This document shows positions 33,446-46,149 of a stretch of DNA of 64,000 bases, piece after piece. Positions within the stretch are counted from its first letter, which is position 1; each line of letters starts with the position of its first letter. Source of the DNA: Tipula vernalis. Lineage: Eukaryota > Arthropoda > Insecta > Diptera > Tipulidae. The translations under genes and the position numbers were made by a program. The DNA lies in the NCBI GenBank assembly GCA_958295665.1, contig OY282558.1, positions 136,608,326 through 136,672,325 of the forward strand, given 5' to 3'. Below the pieces are notes generated by a model. That model was not told the origin of the DNA and did no database searches. It was given only the letters and a program-made list of their open reading frames with translations.

Positions 33446-33459
33446 AGAAAAGCCCGTTG

Positions 33460-36378
33460 CGATAAATACGAAATTATGATGGATTGTCGGAGGAGTAAAC
33501 CAAATAAATAATCAACCCAACCAAATCATAACATTCCTTTCTGTCGACCATGAAATTAGTATTGATAGATCACTTAGAAGATTGTGGGGAACGGAGGAAA
33601 TACCAGCTGTTGCACAATTCAATGATGAGGAAACTTTGTATGAAATTCATCGATAAATATTCAAAACAAGATGAGTCGGGTAAATTTATCGTCTCATTAC
33701 CATTCAAACCAAATAGACCCATTTTAGGTGATTGACTTAACCAAGCGCACAGAAGGTTCAGCTCACTCGAACAGAAACTGCAAAAACATCCGCAACTCTA
33801 CAAGGAATATACTAAATTCATGGCGGAATACGAAGAGCTCGATCATATGGAGCTAATCGCAGCAAGTCAAATCGACGTACCAACCAATAAAAGATATTAT
33901 CTACCACACCACCCGGTGTTTAAGGAAGCCAGTACAACCACCACTACCTACAGCGAGATTCCGCAAACACCGTTATATGTTCACGGCGGATATTGAGAAA
34001 ATGTTCCGTCAAGTCTGGATCGAGAAAAAAGACACACTACGTATCCTTTGGCGAAACCATCCGACATCACCGATAAAACATTATCGTCTCCTTACCAATA
34101 CATACGGCACAGCTTCAGCGTCATTCATAGCAACTCAAGCGCTTACTAAATTAGCCCACCTCGATCGTGAGAGTCATCCGCACGCAGGAAGGGTGTTAAT
34201 AAAGGACTTTTACATGGGCGATCTAATATCCGGAACGAGTACCATCGAAGAAGCTATATCAATACAAGCCGAGCTGAATTCCCTTTTGAGAATGAGTGGA
34301 TACCACAACGTAAAGCTATTGGAAAACATACCCGAAGACGACAGTGAAATTTCTATCCGTGAAATAAGCGATACTAGTCATTAAATTCGACCCACAAGCT
34401 GATAGTTCTTCCTTTAACGTTTCGCTACCAGTGTCAACTAAATTAACCAAACTAAGCATGTTATTCGAAGCCTCACGCATTTTCGACCCAATGGAATGGG
34501 TGTCCCCGGTGACGGTTGGAATAAAGATACTATTTAAACGCTTTTGGTTATTAAAACTCGATTGGGACGACCAACTTCCGTCAGATGTTGCAAGACAATG
34601 GATAGATACACGGGCCAGATTAAATTTAATTGAAAGGATCAAAATACCAAGATGGCTAAATACATATACAACCACAACACTGCATCTGTGTGGGTAATAT
34701 ATGCATGAATGCTAAGTTTGGATGGAGAAGTACTGACCAACCTAATTACTGCAAAAACCAAGGTCGCACCGATAAAGTTCACCACAACAGCAAGATTGGA
34801 ATTATGTCCGGCGCTTTTACTTGTTCGTTTGTTAACGTTGTTCATGAAGTCCTTGGAGTTCACTATTTCCCCAAAAATATGTTTATGGTCTGACTCAACT
34901 ACGGTATTAGCTTGGTTGGCCAATCTTCCGAGAAAGGGAAATAAATTCGTACTCAACCGGGTTATTGAAATACTAGAGTCTAAATCCGGCGGACATCGCT
35001 TCTCGTCGTGTCAACCCTGACGAACTTCTAAACGGCGCTATGTGGTGGAATGGGCCAGCCTTCCTGCGTTATGAACCTATAAAAGCTCCAGAGCAACCAA
35101 GAAAAGCAGCAAGTGCCAAGACAGCAATATCCAGTTTCCTTCTCAAGGAACAAGCAGAAAATCCAGACAATGAAAATTCAATAATCGACGAAATAATTGA
35201 AAGGTTTTCAAGTGTAAAAAAACAACTCGGGTCCTTGCTTGGGTCCTACGGTAAAAGCATAATTTGCAGAATACCAAAACCAAGGTTATCGACCCGCTTA
35301 CCGGAGCAGATTTGTATGAAGCATTAGTGAAAGAGGCTCAACTTACAAATTTTTCTGCGGAAATTAAGTGTTTAATTGATAAACTGCCTTTGAAGAAATC
35401 TGATATTTCCTCTGTTAATCCTTCCTTAGATGACGCGTGCATTTTGCGAGTAGGTGGACGCCTGGAACACACAAAAAAGCTAATACGACCTGAAACATCC
35501 AGTAATCCTATCAAGCCGTTATCCTCTGACACTTAAATTGGTACAAGAGGCACACGAAGAGCATCTACATGCGGGACCTACCTTATGGATGTCAATAATA
35601 AAGTAACAATATACGATATTAAGATTTAAGGACTTGATTCGATGCGTCATATACAATTGTATCAAATGTTTCCAGCAAAAGAAAATTACGCAGCAACAAT
35701 TAATAGGTGAATTACCACCACCACGGGTTAACCTGATAAAACCATTTCTACAGACCAGCGTAGATTATGCCGGTCCGTTTAACCCCAAGATCAACAAAGC
35801 TCGAAAAGCTACCATCTATAAAGGATACTTGGTCGTATTTGCATATATGGCAACCAAGGCCGTACACCTTGAGCTAGCCTCCGATTTCACTTCGGATACA
35901 TTCATCGCAGCGTTTAGACGATTCCAGAATCGCCTGGGTACTTTTACGTACAACTACAGTGACAACGGTACAAATTTCGTAGGAGCCGCCAAAGATTTAG
36001 AATATTTCCAAGTACTATCAAAAGAAATGAAACAAATCGTTAACAACTAACACGAGATGGCATTTTGTACCACCAGCAACACCCTATTTTAATGGTCTTT
36101 GTGAAGCAGCCGTTAAGTCAACAAAGTACCATTTGCGACGCGTACTTGGCCAAACTATTCTGAGGTATGAGGAGCTATACATATTGTTAACACAAATTGA
36201 AGCGTTACTTAACTCCCGATTCTCATGCGAATCACTAGAAGTTCACATCACAGCACTAACTCCGGCGCATTTCATCATCGGGCAGCCAATGACTATGATT
36301 CCTGAGCCAAATCTTACAAATCTGAAAGTCAACCGACTTGTTGAAATTGTCTGTTATTTGTGCAATCCAGTTAATTGA
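33460..36378 (+). pseudogene. BEL/Pao pol relic (RT, RNase H, integrase)
   Basis: Domains run in family order. The upstream pol block has YKEYTKFMAEYEELDHM and YYLPHHPVF (33780-33920). The RT block has MFTADIEKMFRQVWIEKKD (33977) and the normally YVDD-type site reading DFYMGDLISG, so one catalytic Asp is lost. LTKLSMLFEASRIFDPMEWVSP follows at 34431. The RNase H-like region has LWSDSTTVLAWL (about 34890). The integrase has SVDYAGPF (D), YSDNGTNFVGA (D) and NGLCEAAVKSTKYHLRR (E), then ALLNSRF and LTPAHFIIG (35640-36340). At least five frameshifts and an internal deletion before the RT make it non-functional. It is followed by gag-like sequence in the same orientation, the reverse of normal order. 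Confidence 0.9.
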
Positions 36379-36655
36379 CTCGTGGGAGTAGTTCATCGAA
36401 ACACAGTTTCAATTTAACACGTATGTACATCATAGCAGTATCATTTTTAATCACAGTCATTTGTACAATACACTACGTCGAATCGTGAGTGTTTCATCGA
36501 GACACAACTCGTTGTCCAATCCAATTTCATCCAAATCAAGTTCACTTCATCAAGTTTTTTAGAACGTCAGTGGTAGTTGTCAAAAGGGAGTGTTGTTTAT
36601 CACGTGTGTACGTCGTAGCAGTATGCTAGTTAGTATAGTGAATAGTGCAAAATAG
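36379..36655 (+). other. Putative BEL LTR/leader remnant between pol and gag
   Basis: Non-coding, with an internal direct repeat: CACGTATGTACATCATAGCAGTAT (36419) resembles CACGTGTGTACGTCGTAGCAGTAT (36601), and TCATCGAAACACA resembles TCATCGAGACACA. Its place between the pol end and the gag start suits LTR plus leader. No TG...CA boundaries or primer-binding site could be fixed. Confidence 0.4.
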
Positions 36656-37560
36656 TGTATATTATCCAATCATTATGAAGGAATTAGCGACTCTCAATAA
36701 GCAGCGAGCCACAAATAAAGGGCGACTGACAAACATCATTAAATTTGTTAAAGCGGCAAGACGGTGTTCCTATCGAAGAGTTCAGGACGCGACTGGCGCG
36801 CGTCGAAAAGTTAATGTCAGAATTCACGTCTATATAAAGTCAAATATGTATGATAGATCCTTTGGAAGAATTCGACTTCGTTTAGGAGGAGAACTATTAC
36901 GACGCTATCACAATAATTAATACCAAGATTCGGTCAAATGCAGTGGCTGCTGGTAATGCATCACCCGATGCATCATTCAATATTACACATGTGGGACATT
37001 CTGGGGGAATACACTGTTCAGCAATACTATTCATGAATCATCCGTTCAGCAGTACTATTCATGAATTATCTGCTTTGAGCCCGGTACAAAAATTTGAATA
37101 CCTCAAACGGATACTACATGGGGAAGCTATCGTATCATTAAGACACAACAGCATTACAGAATGAAATTACATAGGCGCTTTGAACAAATTAAAAGAACGA
37201 TATGACCGAAAGCGACATCATAAATTCGTTCGTGCGTACTTTTATCGATCAACCACCCATTGCTACTGCCACCGGATACAACGTAATGCACCTTATGGAT
37301 ACCTACATATTTTGGTAGAAGCTACCAAGATGTCAACTAAGCAATCAATACAAACAGAGAGTTATCACAGAGGAGAGTAGTTTCACACTCGCTTTATGCA
37401 ATGAAAACGGCCACTCACTATCTTCATGTAAACAATTTAACGCTATGGAACGCAGAGCATGGGTTAATTAAAGTTGCAGATGTTATAATTGTTTAAGCAG
37501 TGAACACAACATTGTCAGATGTATATCAAAATTTCGTTGTCAGATTTGTAACTGACGAAT
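36645..37560 (+). pseudogene. BEL/Pao gag relic
   Basis: Starts with a short N-terminal piece (MKELATLNKQRATNKGRLTN) typical of BEL gag. LSALSPVQKFEYLKRILHGEA (37070) and NKLKERYDRKR (37185) follow, matching the conserved gag/DUF1759 pattern. It ends with a CCHC-like knuckle CRCYNCLSSEHNIVRCISKF (about 37470-37530) read across frames. Stops and frameshifts are frequent and a central deletion is likely. It lies downstream of the pol relic at 33460-36378. Confidence 0.8.
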
Positions 37561-37779
37561 GATGTGGTCTGTGAAAAAATGGAATTTAAAAACGGGGGAT
37601 TTTGTTGGGTGCGAGTTTAATTAAGCGGAATTTGAAAATGCGGGATGTCATCGATACGATCCCGTTGTAATCATCACTATTTTCGATGTTCGATTTCGGT
37701 CTATGTACATCTTTAAATCAAGGGAAAATCGCACCAATTGTGCAACAACTAGATTTTTGGAATTTTCATAGGTTTGTAC

Positions 37780-37895
37780 CCTGCGGATTTTGTATCTTCG
37801 AGATTTTGTATCCTCGGGAGTTTGTATCCTCGGGATTTTGTACCCCTCGGGATTTTGTACTCTCGGGATATTGTATCCTCGGGATTTTGAGTTTC
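37780..37895 (+). repeat. 17-bp minisatellite, CCTCGGGATTTTGTAT unit
   Basis: About six tandem units of ATCCTCGGGATTTTGT and variants. It lies between BEL gag and a longer tandem array. Confidence 0.85.
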
Positions 37896-37974
37896 GGGAT
37901 TTTCTCTCTCTCCCATTTCTCCGAATTCCTGTAGGTTATGCGAAATTATTCAAGAATGTCTAGTAGTGATGTGC

Positions 37975-38870
37975 TAGGATTTCCATTGGTTTCACATACT
38001 TAAGGATAACTTGATATTTGAGAACTTTTAAAAATATTCAAGATACTTGAAGCTTCGATAAGTGAAAGCTTTCCTAAAGCTCTTGACAATTTGTTCAAAT
38101 ACATAATTTAAGCTTATCAAACATTTGATTAAAAACCTGAAATTATTAAAAAGCTCCAAAAAGTTAAGTTCAAATCCAAAAAGTATGAATTAATTATCAA
38201 GCTTAAAGCTCATAGGAAACAAATTTTCTAAATTTATCCTAAAATTCCCGAATTCGCCTTTTTCAATACCGAATTTCGGAGTTAAATGGTTTGGTTTAGA
38301 AAGCTTTTCTAATTGAAAGCTCTTAAAACTAATAGTTCTTGACATTTTTTGCAAAACATAATTTTTTCACATAAAACATTTTAACAAAAACCTGATATTA
38401 TGAAAAGGCTCACAAATGTTAAGTTCACACCCGAAAGGTATAATTCAATGATCAAGCTTAAAGCTCATTGAACACAAAAAAACTAAATTTATTCTAAAAT
38501 ATCACCTTCCTTTATAATAACAAATTTTAGAGTTAAATAGTTTGGTTTCAAAACCTCTTAAAACTAAAAGCTTTTGACCATTGATGATTAACTTTGAGAA
38601 CAAATATTCTAAATTTTAGCCAAAATTCCGACACCCTTTGTAAAATCATATTTCTGAGTAAAATGGTTTGTACACATAAAATATTTTAACAAAAACCTAA
38701 AAGTATGAAAAAGGCCCAACGTTGTAGTTAAGTTAAAACCTAAACTTTTTTAAATTAATTATCAAACTTAAACCTAATTGACAATATTTTGCAAATACAT
38801 ATTTTATGCTTAAACCATTTTTTAACCAAACTTACGTATAATTCGATATTTGAGAACTTTCAAGAATATT
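37975..38870. repeat. Degenerate satellite, unit of about 245 bp
   Basis: TCAAGCTTAAAGCTCAT at about 38206 and 38452, GGAGTTAAATGGTTTGG / AGAGTTAAATAGTTTGG, and CATAAAACATTTTAACAAAAACCTGA all recur with a spacing of about 245 bp. Three to four diverged units are visible. No coding content. Confidence 0.75.
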
Positions 38871-39045
38871 CAAAACACTTTGAAAATTCGTAATTTGTGA
38901 TGTTTTATCGATATATTGAGAAATCGGCAGAGCATTGAGTTGCAAGATGTTTTGTGTGATCTACTCTCAAAACCAGATACTTTTAATTAATGCGAAACTA
39001 GACAATAGGAAGAAATAAGTTTCTCACTAAAAGCTTTACTTGTTA

Positions 39046-39192
39046 ATATGGGGGAGGGGGGCGAGTAGACAAGAAGCGAGAGTCGCAACAACTTAAACAA
39101 CAACGTCAAGCAACATTTGCTATGGTTAGTACAAATTTGGGCGACCGGATGATGGAACGAAATCTTGACCCCCACCCCCCCCCCCCCCCTCT
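39046..39192. repeat. G-rich and C-rich homopolymer pair
   Basis: GGGGGAGGGGGG near 39050 and a C run of about 15 near 39175-39189 are complementary. They could pair, or could mark sequencing/assembly difficulty. Confidence 0.6.
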
Positions 39193-39239
39193 CAACCACT
39201 GATGGAAAAATAGTAATAATTAATTTTAAAAAAAAGTTC

Positions 39240-41450
39240 TGATTTAGATTTAGAGATCCTGAGACTCCTGACTTAAATATTTCTGGACGCTCTGCTTTTC
39301 TTCCTCCCGCAAAGCAAATCTTAGGGCCTTAATAGCTCGATTTAATTTCCATTTCAATAACGGTGATTTCCTGGATTAGTTCTTGTATATTATGTGACAG
39401 TTTATTAACTTTTTCCGAACTACTAATGACGGGTGTAGTAGCCCTTTCAGCTGATAAGGTCATGACATCTTTTAGATTTCAGATTAATATTAAGTAGATA
39501 TTTCTGTTCGACTAGCCTCCTATATTGATCCCAATTAGTTTGTTTGTTTGTAAGACGGTTCGGCATTTCGTTCCTTAGAACATCAGTACTCACTGTTACT
39601 ATTACCGATGACTGATCAGAAGACAGATCATAGCAATCCGTGACCTTAGCAATGTACTTGGCATGCCCTTAGTTACAGAAAAATCAATTAAATCTGGAAT
39701 TTTCTTTTTACCCGTGGGCCAGTAGGTTGGGTGACCGGGAGAAATAACCCAGGGAATTTATTACCCAGCTGGCTGAAATAATCCAAGAACTGGAGTTTTT
39801 TATAGCATGTTTTGGAGAGCAGTACACTAACGATATGACGCAGTTTCCAGACCACTCCTGCAGACAGATGCTCGTTGATCGTATATGTTCTTTCTCATAT
39901 TTTGTAAGTTCGTAGTATTTTAATCTTCGCTTAATTAATACAACAGTGCCTCCATGTGCTTTACCATCTGGGTGCTTGGTGTCATAAATAGAGTACCCAT
40001 TAATTTTCATACAGCTATTTTTGATGAAGCGTGTTTCAGACATTAACATTATGTCAATATTGTGCTCAGTGAGAAATGCTTATATTTCCGCTCTATGCTG
40101 TGCTAGGCCATTTGCATTCCATACGGCTATTTTGATGATGATAATTTTTGGATTTTATGACTATCTGCATCATCGTGTTCATATTCTATATCATTAGATC
40201 CATGGTTCCCTCCATCATCGCCATGAAGCTTTGCATCATATTAGTCAATTTGTTTAAAGCTGTTGAGATATTTCCCTCTTCACTTGCTTGCACTTTAGGA
40301 GCGATACATTTAAGTACACTTGGGTATTAAACCCCTTGGTACATGCTGTCGTTTACATTTGCGTACTGTTTTCCATTTTAAGCATTTGTGTTTACAGTTT
40401 CTGGTCGTGCTTCTTTTCTAGCTGAAGAATGAAGATTAGAGATTCATTGCTCTGTGCGCTGCTTTGGATTGATTCTCCTTTTCAATTCTAAATAAATTGG
40501 GCACCCTCTATAATTAGCTGTGTGATTTTCATCGCAGTTGCTGCAATTTCTCACTGATGCTTCCTGTTTTGCTTTATTGCAAACCTTTGAATTATGGAGT
40601 TCACCACATATAACACAAATATCGTTCAAAGTGCAATATGCTCTAGTGTATCCATATTCTTGGCACTTAATACACTGTACCGGGCCACTTCTTTACCTGG
40701 GTTCCTCGATGATAACCCTTCTGTGCAATAGATATTTTGGGTCAAATATTGCATGTTCGCCTTTGACCTTTTTTCTGTTTGGTTCTAATTCCAGACGGAA
40801 CAATGGCTGAGGCACCTTCTGCCGAGTAAAAATATTGGTAATAGATATACATTGGAAGCCTTTTTCAGCAAGATCAGCTTGTATTTCGTTTGCATCCACG
40901 TAACTCTGTACTCCTTTTAACATAACAACCAATCCTTTTTGGCTCTTTAGTTGATATGTGTAGTACTTATCAACTTGGCTAAAATGTTTAATTAACGCAC
41001 TGTAAGCATCAATATTGAGCGGTTGAATTTTTGTTTCTTTTATATCTGCTCTTTTGATCCCGGAAATAAAAAATACACCTTCCGTAATAAACTCCATCGT
41101 TTTTGCAAGTTCTCTATTTGATTCTTCGCTCAAATAGATTGGTGTTGGCGTCTCGGTTTTTGGAGTTTTTTCGGGCGGCAGTTCGTCAAAAACCAAGCAA
41201 GAATACCTATTACCACGCGTTAATTCAACGCTTAGTGAATTTATTCGCGCTTGCACTGGCCGCTGATATAGGGCTTCTCCTTCGTTTTGATCGGATAGTA
41301 ATATACCGGTCTGTTCCTGTTTGCACTAAACACTGACCTACACCACTGTTTATTATAGTGTAGAATATATTGTCGATGCACTTTCATGCACTCATTGCAA
41401 TCAAAGAATTTGTGGTGAAAGCGGTGATGTGGACGCTGCTTTAACAAATA
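39240..41450 (-). pseudogene. Jockey-type LINE relic (ORF1 and endonuclease)
   Basis: Minus strand. The ORF1 body at 41256-40693 has FFISGIKRADIKE, KHFSQVDKYYTYQLKSQKG and LVVMLKGVQSYVD. At 40690-40444 come retroviral-type zinc knuckles: CIKCQEYGYTRAYC, CVICGELHNSKVC and CSNCDENHTANYRGCP. ORF2 begins near 40140 with KIAVWNANGLAQHRAEI, DIMLMSETRF, GGTVVLIKRR and SLVYCSPKHA (endonuclease, to 39708). It degenerates through LNRAIKALRFALREEEKQ, a typical endonuclease-RT linker, to about 39240. The reverse transcriptase is absent. Loss of the 3' half is unusual, since LINEs normally lose the 5' end. Stops and frameshifts confirm a pseudogene. Confidence 0.87.
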
Positions 41451-41479
41451 ATTGCGTTACAAATAATTTGCCTGTGTAT

Positions 41480-41870
41480 TTAATGCTGAGGCAAAAAAAT
41501 TTTGCATTCCACAAAAACTTACGCTTTCAAAAAAGAAACATGTCTTAGAGAAAAGTATTCGAAGAAGTTGCCTTTACCTGTCATCGGAAAGAGTAAGAAA
41601 CCTCGTTGTTTTAAAAATATGAAGTCGTTACCAGTAATTTATGAGAGCAATACGAAAGCACGGATGACTTCGATATTTTTTGAAAAGTGGTTATGCGATT
41701 TTGACAAGAAATTTACGAAAAAAAAAAATCGAAAAATTTTGATTTTTCTAGATAATTGCCCAGTAAGCTTAGTACATCCTAATCTTGATCTTGGAATAAT
41801 CAAAAATATCAAGCAAGCATCATTACAGAGAAAGACCAATTGGTGTGTGGAAAAATTCAAAAAATAAAAA
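41480..41870 (+). pseudogene. pogo/Tigger DDE transposase relic
   Basis: DKTYAFK-like start, then LREKYSKKLPLPVIGKSKKP, RCFKNMKSLPVIYESNTKA, FEKWLCDFDKKF and ILIFLDNCPVS. This is the DDE_1 domain of pogo/Tigger/Jerky-type transposases, with the second Asp in LDNCP. The stretch up to LDLGIIKNIKQ is shortened, since about 20 residues around LPPNTTS...QPMD are missing. It is a different family member from 18430-18790 because the overlap region differs. Confidence 0.82.
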
Positions 41871-42264
41871 AAATTTTGAGCAATCGGAATAAAAACGACT
41901 GTTGAAGGGACCTTCAAGATATAGAGAGTTGACTTTATTTGCTAAAAATGTGGGGCCATAAGCAGCACAATAAATAAAACTTAATTTTAAAAATTTTACG
42001 TTAAAATATTTTTCTAATTTAAATAGATCGATACGCAACGATGGGAATACTTACGGCATATGTGGGGTGCTCAAAGAATATGGTTTTTGGTACCATTAAA
42101 ACTTTTAATTATACTGGGTATTTCGAAAACAGACCAGAAAAGAATGGCTTGGAAACGGAAGGTATAATCATTATTAAAAAAAATTAAGTGTTCCTTTTCT
42201 GACCGCTACAAATGAAGCCGTATCCCCTTAAATTGCGCACAGTTGGTTGGACAGGACTATTCAG

Positions 42265-42345
42265 ACTTGTCAACCGTCCCGTTTTCGACCGGGCAGACCC
42301 GTTTTAGAATCGAATAATCCATGTCACGGTGTCACTATATGAATG
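42265..42345 (+). repeat. Copy of the CAACCGTCCCGTTTTCGA repeat
   Basis: Matches 32708-32780 over about 75 bp with several substitutions (CCGTCCCGTTTTCGACCGGG...ATCCATGTCACGG). Confidence 0.65.
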
Positions 42346-43615
42346 GATAGCACCCCGGTCGTACCGTTCACGTGAATTAATTATATTTGAGCAGTTTGGA
42401 AAACAAAAAAGAGTAAAACCGTAGAAAAAGCAAATTTCCAAACCGAAGGAAAGTTGAAAAGAATTCGGGCAGCTCGGCTCCTTGACATTTCATGGTTCAT
42501 AAGTGATTTATTGAATTTCGATTTCAGCCATTGACCGATCGCCGAATCAATATTTGATACTTAAAATGGTCAATATCTCGGACGATGAACATTTGATCGT
42601 GAAAAAGGTAAAAGTAACGGACTTTCACTCTACCATCGCACATACCGTTTTTAATTTAATTCAGGTTTTATTATCAGGCTGAATAAGGAAGTATGCATAT
42701 TTGTAATAAAAATGAAATATATGGGAAGGGCGGCAAAAACCTTAATTGCTCTACGGAGATAACCGGCTATGATGCTGGTAGAGAGTGAAACCGGAACCGA
42801 ATCGTAAACCGAAAAAAACCTAAATTTTTTATGAACTGAAAACTGGAACCGAAACGAAATAAATAAAATATTTTGAACCGTAACCGTAAACGAAGGAACA
42901 TTTTCATGCGGTTTATTTGGTTCCTTTTCGTTTCGGTTCAAGTACTTTTTGCATGAAAATTTTCCATATCTTATGAAAACGGAAAAACATTTAAAAGTGT
43001 CTAGTTAAATTCGGAATAAAAATGCACATTTTGTAGTTAGATTTATGATTTTTAAAAAAAAGTATATTTTTACCTATAAAAAGCTAATAAAACTTATAAT
43101 TGATGAATGGTTCACTGAAATAAACATTTCCGATAATTTGCTTGTTCATTAAGCACATCCTTCAAGGGTCCGAACAAATTCGGTCGTTATATCCATTTCG
43201 TTTTATAGCCAATTTACATTCGCCTACCATAATTAATACCATAAAGTAAATGGAATTATATATATATTCCCATAATTTCTGCTACGAGCGATTTAGTGAA
43301 TTTTTGCGTATCAAATTTTATGTAACAATTTTTCTGCATTGACGACTCTGATGGAAAACAATCTACAAAATATTTTAAAGATTAAATTAAATAATAAATT
43401 TTAAATTCGATAGGTTAATTTTTAAAAATTTAATTTTTTAGTATATATTTATACTAGGTCCAGTAAAAAGAGCCTTATGAGAAATAATCTGCCATTCGTC
43501 GGAGACCGTTTTCTTCTTTCCTCAAAAATCTTTTCGAATAAGAGTTGATGTTGACAATATTTTCTTTAATTTGATTTCTGTTTTATGTTTATAATGTTGA
43601 ATTCACCCAAAAACA
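42346..43615. other. AT-rich spacer with CGAAACGAA-type short repeats
   Basis: At 42780-42940 short GGAACCGAA, AACCGAAAC and CGTAAACCG words recur, some mirrored by TTTCGTTTCGGTTC. Otherwise no gene or element recognised. Confidence 0.4.
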
Positions 43616-43622
43616 TCAAAAA

Positions 43623-43675
43623 AAAATTGATGTACATCGAAAACCATCAATGTTTTTTCGATGTACATCAATTTT
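43623..43675. repeat. Perfect 21-bp inverted repeat
   Basis: Arms 43623-43643 and 43655-43675 (AAAATTGATGTACATCGAAA... and its exact complement) with an 11-bp loop containing CCATCAATG. No T-run follows that would suggest a transcriptional role. Confidence 0.85.
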
Positions 43676-43687
43676 ACAAAAGTCGCG

Positions 43688-43933
43688 TTTTTTTATTCGC
43701 TCCGGATAGCTGCTATCGAGAGCCGTCATTTTTATACGCCTAAATTTAAATTTGACGCGCTATTTATTGGTAAACTAAACTTATTTAACATCAAAGTATC
43801 ATTTTTAATTCAATTGTTTAGCAAAAACTTGATATAAAAAATATTTGGCTCTACCTATTTATATGGAGCGCTATCCGGAGCCACTTTTCATATGACGGCT
43901 CTCGATAGCAGCTATCTGGAGCGAATAAAAAAC
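43688..43933. repeat. Small foldback/MITE-like element
   Basis: About 42-bp terminal inverted repeats: TTATTCGCTCCGGATAGCTG...GAGAGCCGTCAT at 43688-43729 and its complement at 43892-43933, with one substitution. A partial third copy, GGAGCGCTATCCGGAGCC, lies at 43865-43882. Total size is about 246 bp and it is non-coding. Confidence 0.8.
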
Positions 43934-45165
43934 ACTACAAAAATGTACATTTTTTCATAAATTTACTAACACCAACAAATTAGAAACGTCAATTTTTAGT
44001 TAGAAAATTAGATTAATTAGAAACATCAAAATATAGAGTTTTTGTGTCTCGATTTTTAATCATTTTAATTGTTGAGTAAAGCACTCGACTAAACACAACA
44101 AAAATTGATTCGAAATTTTTGAAATGTCAAATGTTTTATATTATCTATACCGACACAAAACTGCATCAATTTTGGTTTCATGTACGTTTCACACCACAAA
44201 ATTTACATTGATTTGAAAAAAAAATGAAAAGAATTCGACATAAGACAATAATTGGTTGGAATATGAAAATTTGAATTTTCTGTATATCTACGTAATTCAC
44301 CTTTTAACTAGGACCGGACACGAAATCACTCCTAATTCAATATCACCTTTGCTTATATCAAAATAGCGTTTATAAATTAAATTGGCTAGCTCTCTACCAT
44401 ACACTTTAGTGATTTAGTGTCTCGTATTGCTTTATTACCTCAAATTTTCCGGTTCCCATAACTATCTAAGCAATCAATTTGACATTGGGCTTGGTTGTCA
44501 TCCTTGCCATCGATAACCTTTCCCAGCAAAACAAACAATACATTTGGAAACACTGAATCATGACAGTGTGACAGTTAATTGTGTACTTCCGGAAAATGGA
44601 AATCGTAGCAGCCAAGTAGCCTGACAAACTTGAACTCTTTGTACCATTGGGCTAATTTTTATAACTTTGCCTAAAAATACGGATTAGTCAAAAGTAAATC
44701 CACCAATTAGCTACTCTGTACTTAAAAGCAAAAGTCGCTTAAGTGACTTTAAGTGGTTTTTATGAATTTCGTATAAATAATTAAATTTGTCCATTATTTA
44801 GATTGCATCAAATTTTTGGTGAAAATCGCTTAAAAAATAAAAAGTTATGAGGTAACACATACATAATACTCTCAATCTATGTATTTCTATTTGATTTTAA
44901 AACTTTAACCTTCATTTTCTCAAAACTACTAAAATGCAGATAAGTCACTTTTGCTTTTTAGTACAAATCTGACATAACATATCTCGCTTTAATTGGTTTC
45001 ACCATCATTTTTCACTTTCTTTGGCAAATCTAAGTAATGAATAATAAAATTCAGTATTGTTGGGGCGAAAATTAAATCGTAAATGACATTTATCATTTTG
45101 CAGTAAAATTGGATCAAACAATAGCTCCCAATCCCCCCTAATTAAAACTCCATGAGACCAATTAA
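43934..45165. other. AT-rich spacer
   Basis: No gene, RNA or structured repeat recognised apart from scattered short A/T runs. Confidence 0.4.
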
Positions 45166-45173
45166 GCAGGAAT

Positions 45174-45510
<337 letters not shown>

Positions 45511-45734
45511 ATATATAATATATTCTGTAGGATGTTTAGGTAAGACCCGCAAACATGTAATATTAGTTATATTTAGCTCGTCCTTTAAAGAACCTTATCC
45601 ACGTCGATAGTTGGCGCAAAGCGGGAAATAAAAATCAACCTTCTGGTTTCACTGTATCCAAATTAATAGAGACGGTTGTTAATATCCGAAGCTGAATTAC
45701 TTGTTGATGAAGATAAGTTGTCAGACGACAAAAA

Positions 45735-46140
45735 AACCTCCAACTCAACCCCAAACTCGGCCTTCAGCTGAACCCCAAGCGCCCCGCCCAAATCAACATG
45801 GTACGAAAAAATGCATACGTACATGAACTCAATTCAAGCGAACTTCCAACTCAACCCTCAATTCATCCCAAATAAATTTCCAAATATACCCTCACCCAAC
45901 ACCAACTCTATCGCAATTTAACTCCCAACTAATCCCTCATCTTAACCCCAAACTCAATTCCCATCTCAAAAGCCCCAAACCCAACGCTCAACGCAATCCC
46001 CAAATCCACACTGTCCGACAAACTACATGCGTACATGAACTTAACTTAACTCAACTCAAGCTAACTTCTAACTCAACCACAACCACAAATAAATTCCCAG
46101 CTCAACCGGTGACTCAGCTTCAACTCAACTTCTAGTCAGA
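45735..46140. repeat. AACTCAACCCCAAACTC minisatellite
   Basis: Degenerate units such as CCAACTCAACCCCAAACTC and CAACTCAACTTCTAAC. It is the reverse complement of the GTTGAGTTGGGGTT array at 33205-33375. An ACATGCGTACATGAAC segment occurs twice within it (about 45815 and 46025). Confidence 0.75.
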
Positions 46141-46149
46141 ATGGAACTT

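Noticed and set aside
41639..42038. Minus-strand frames of 71-92 codons
   Set aside because: Shadows of the plus-strand pogo/Tigger relic and AT-rich flank.
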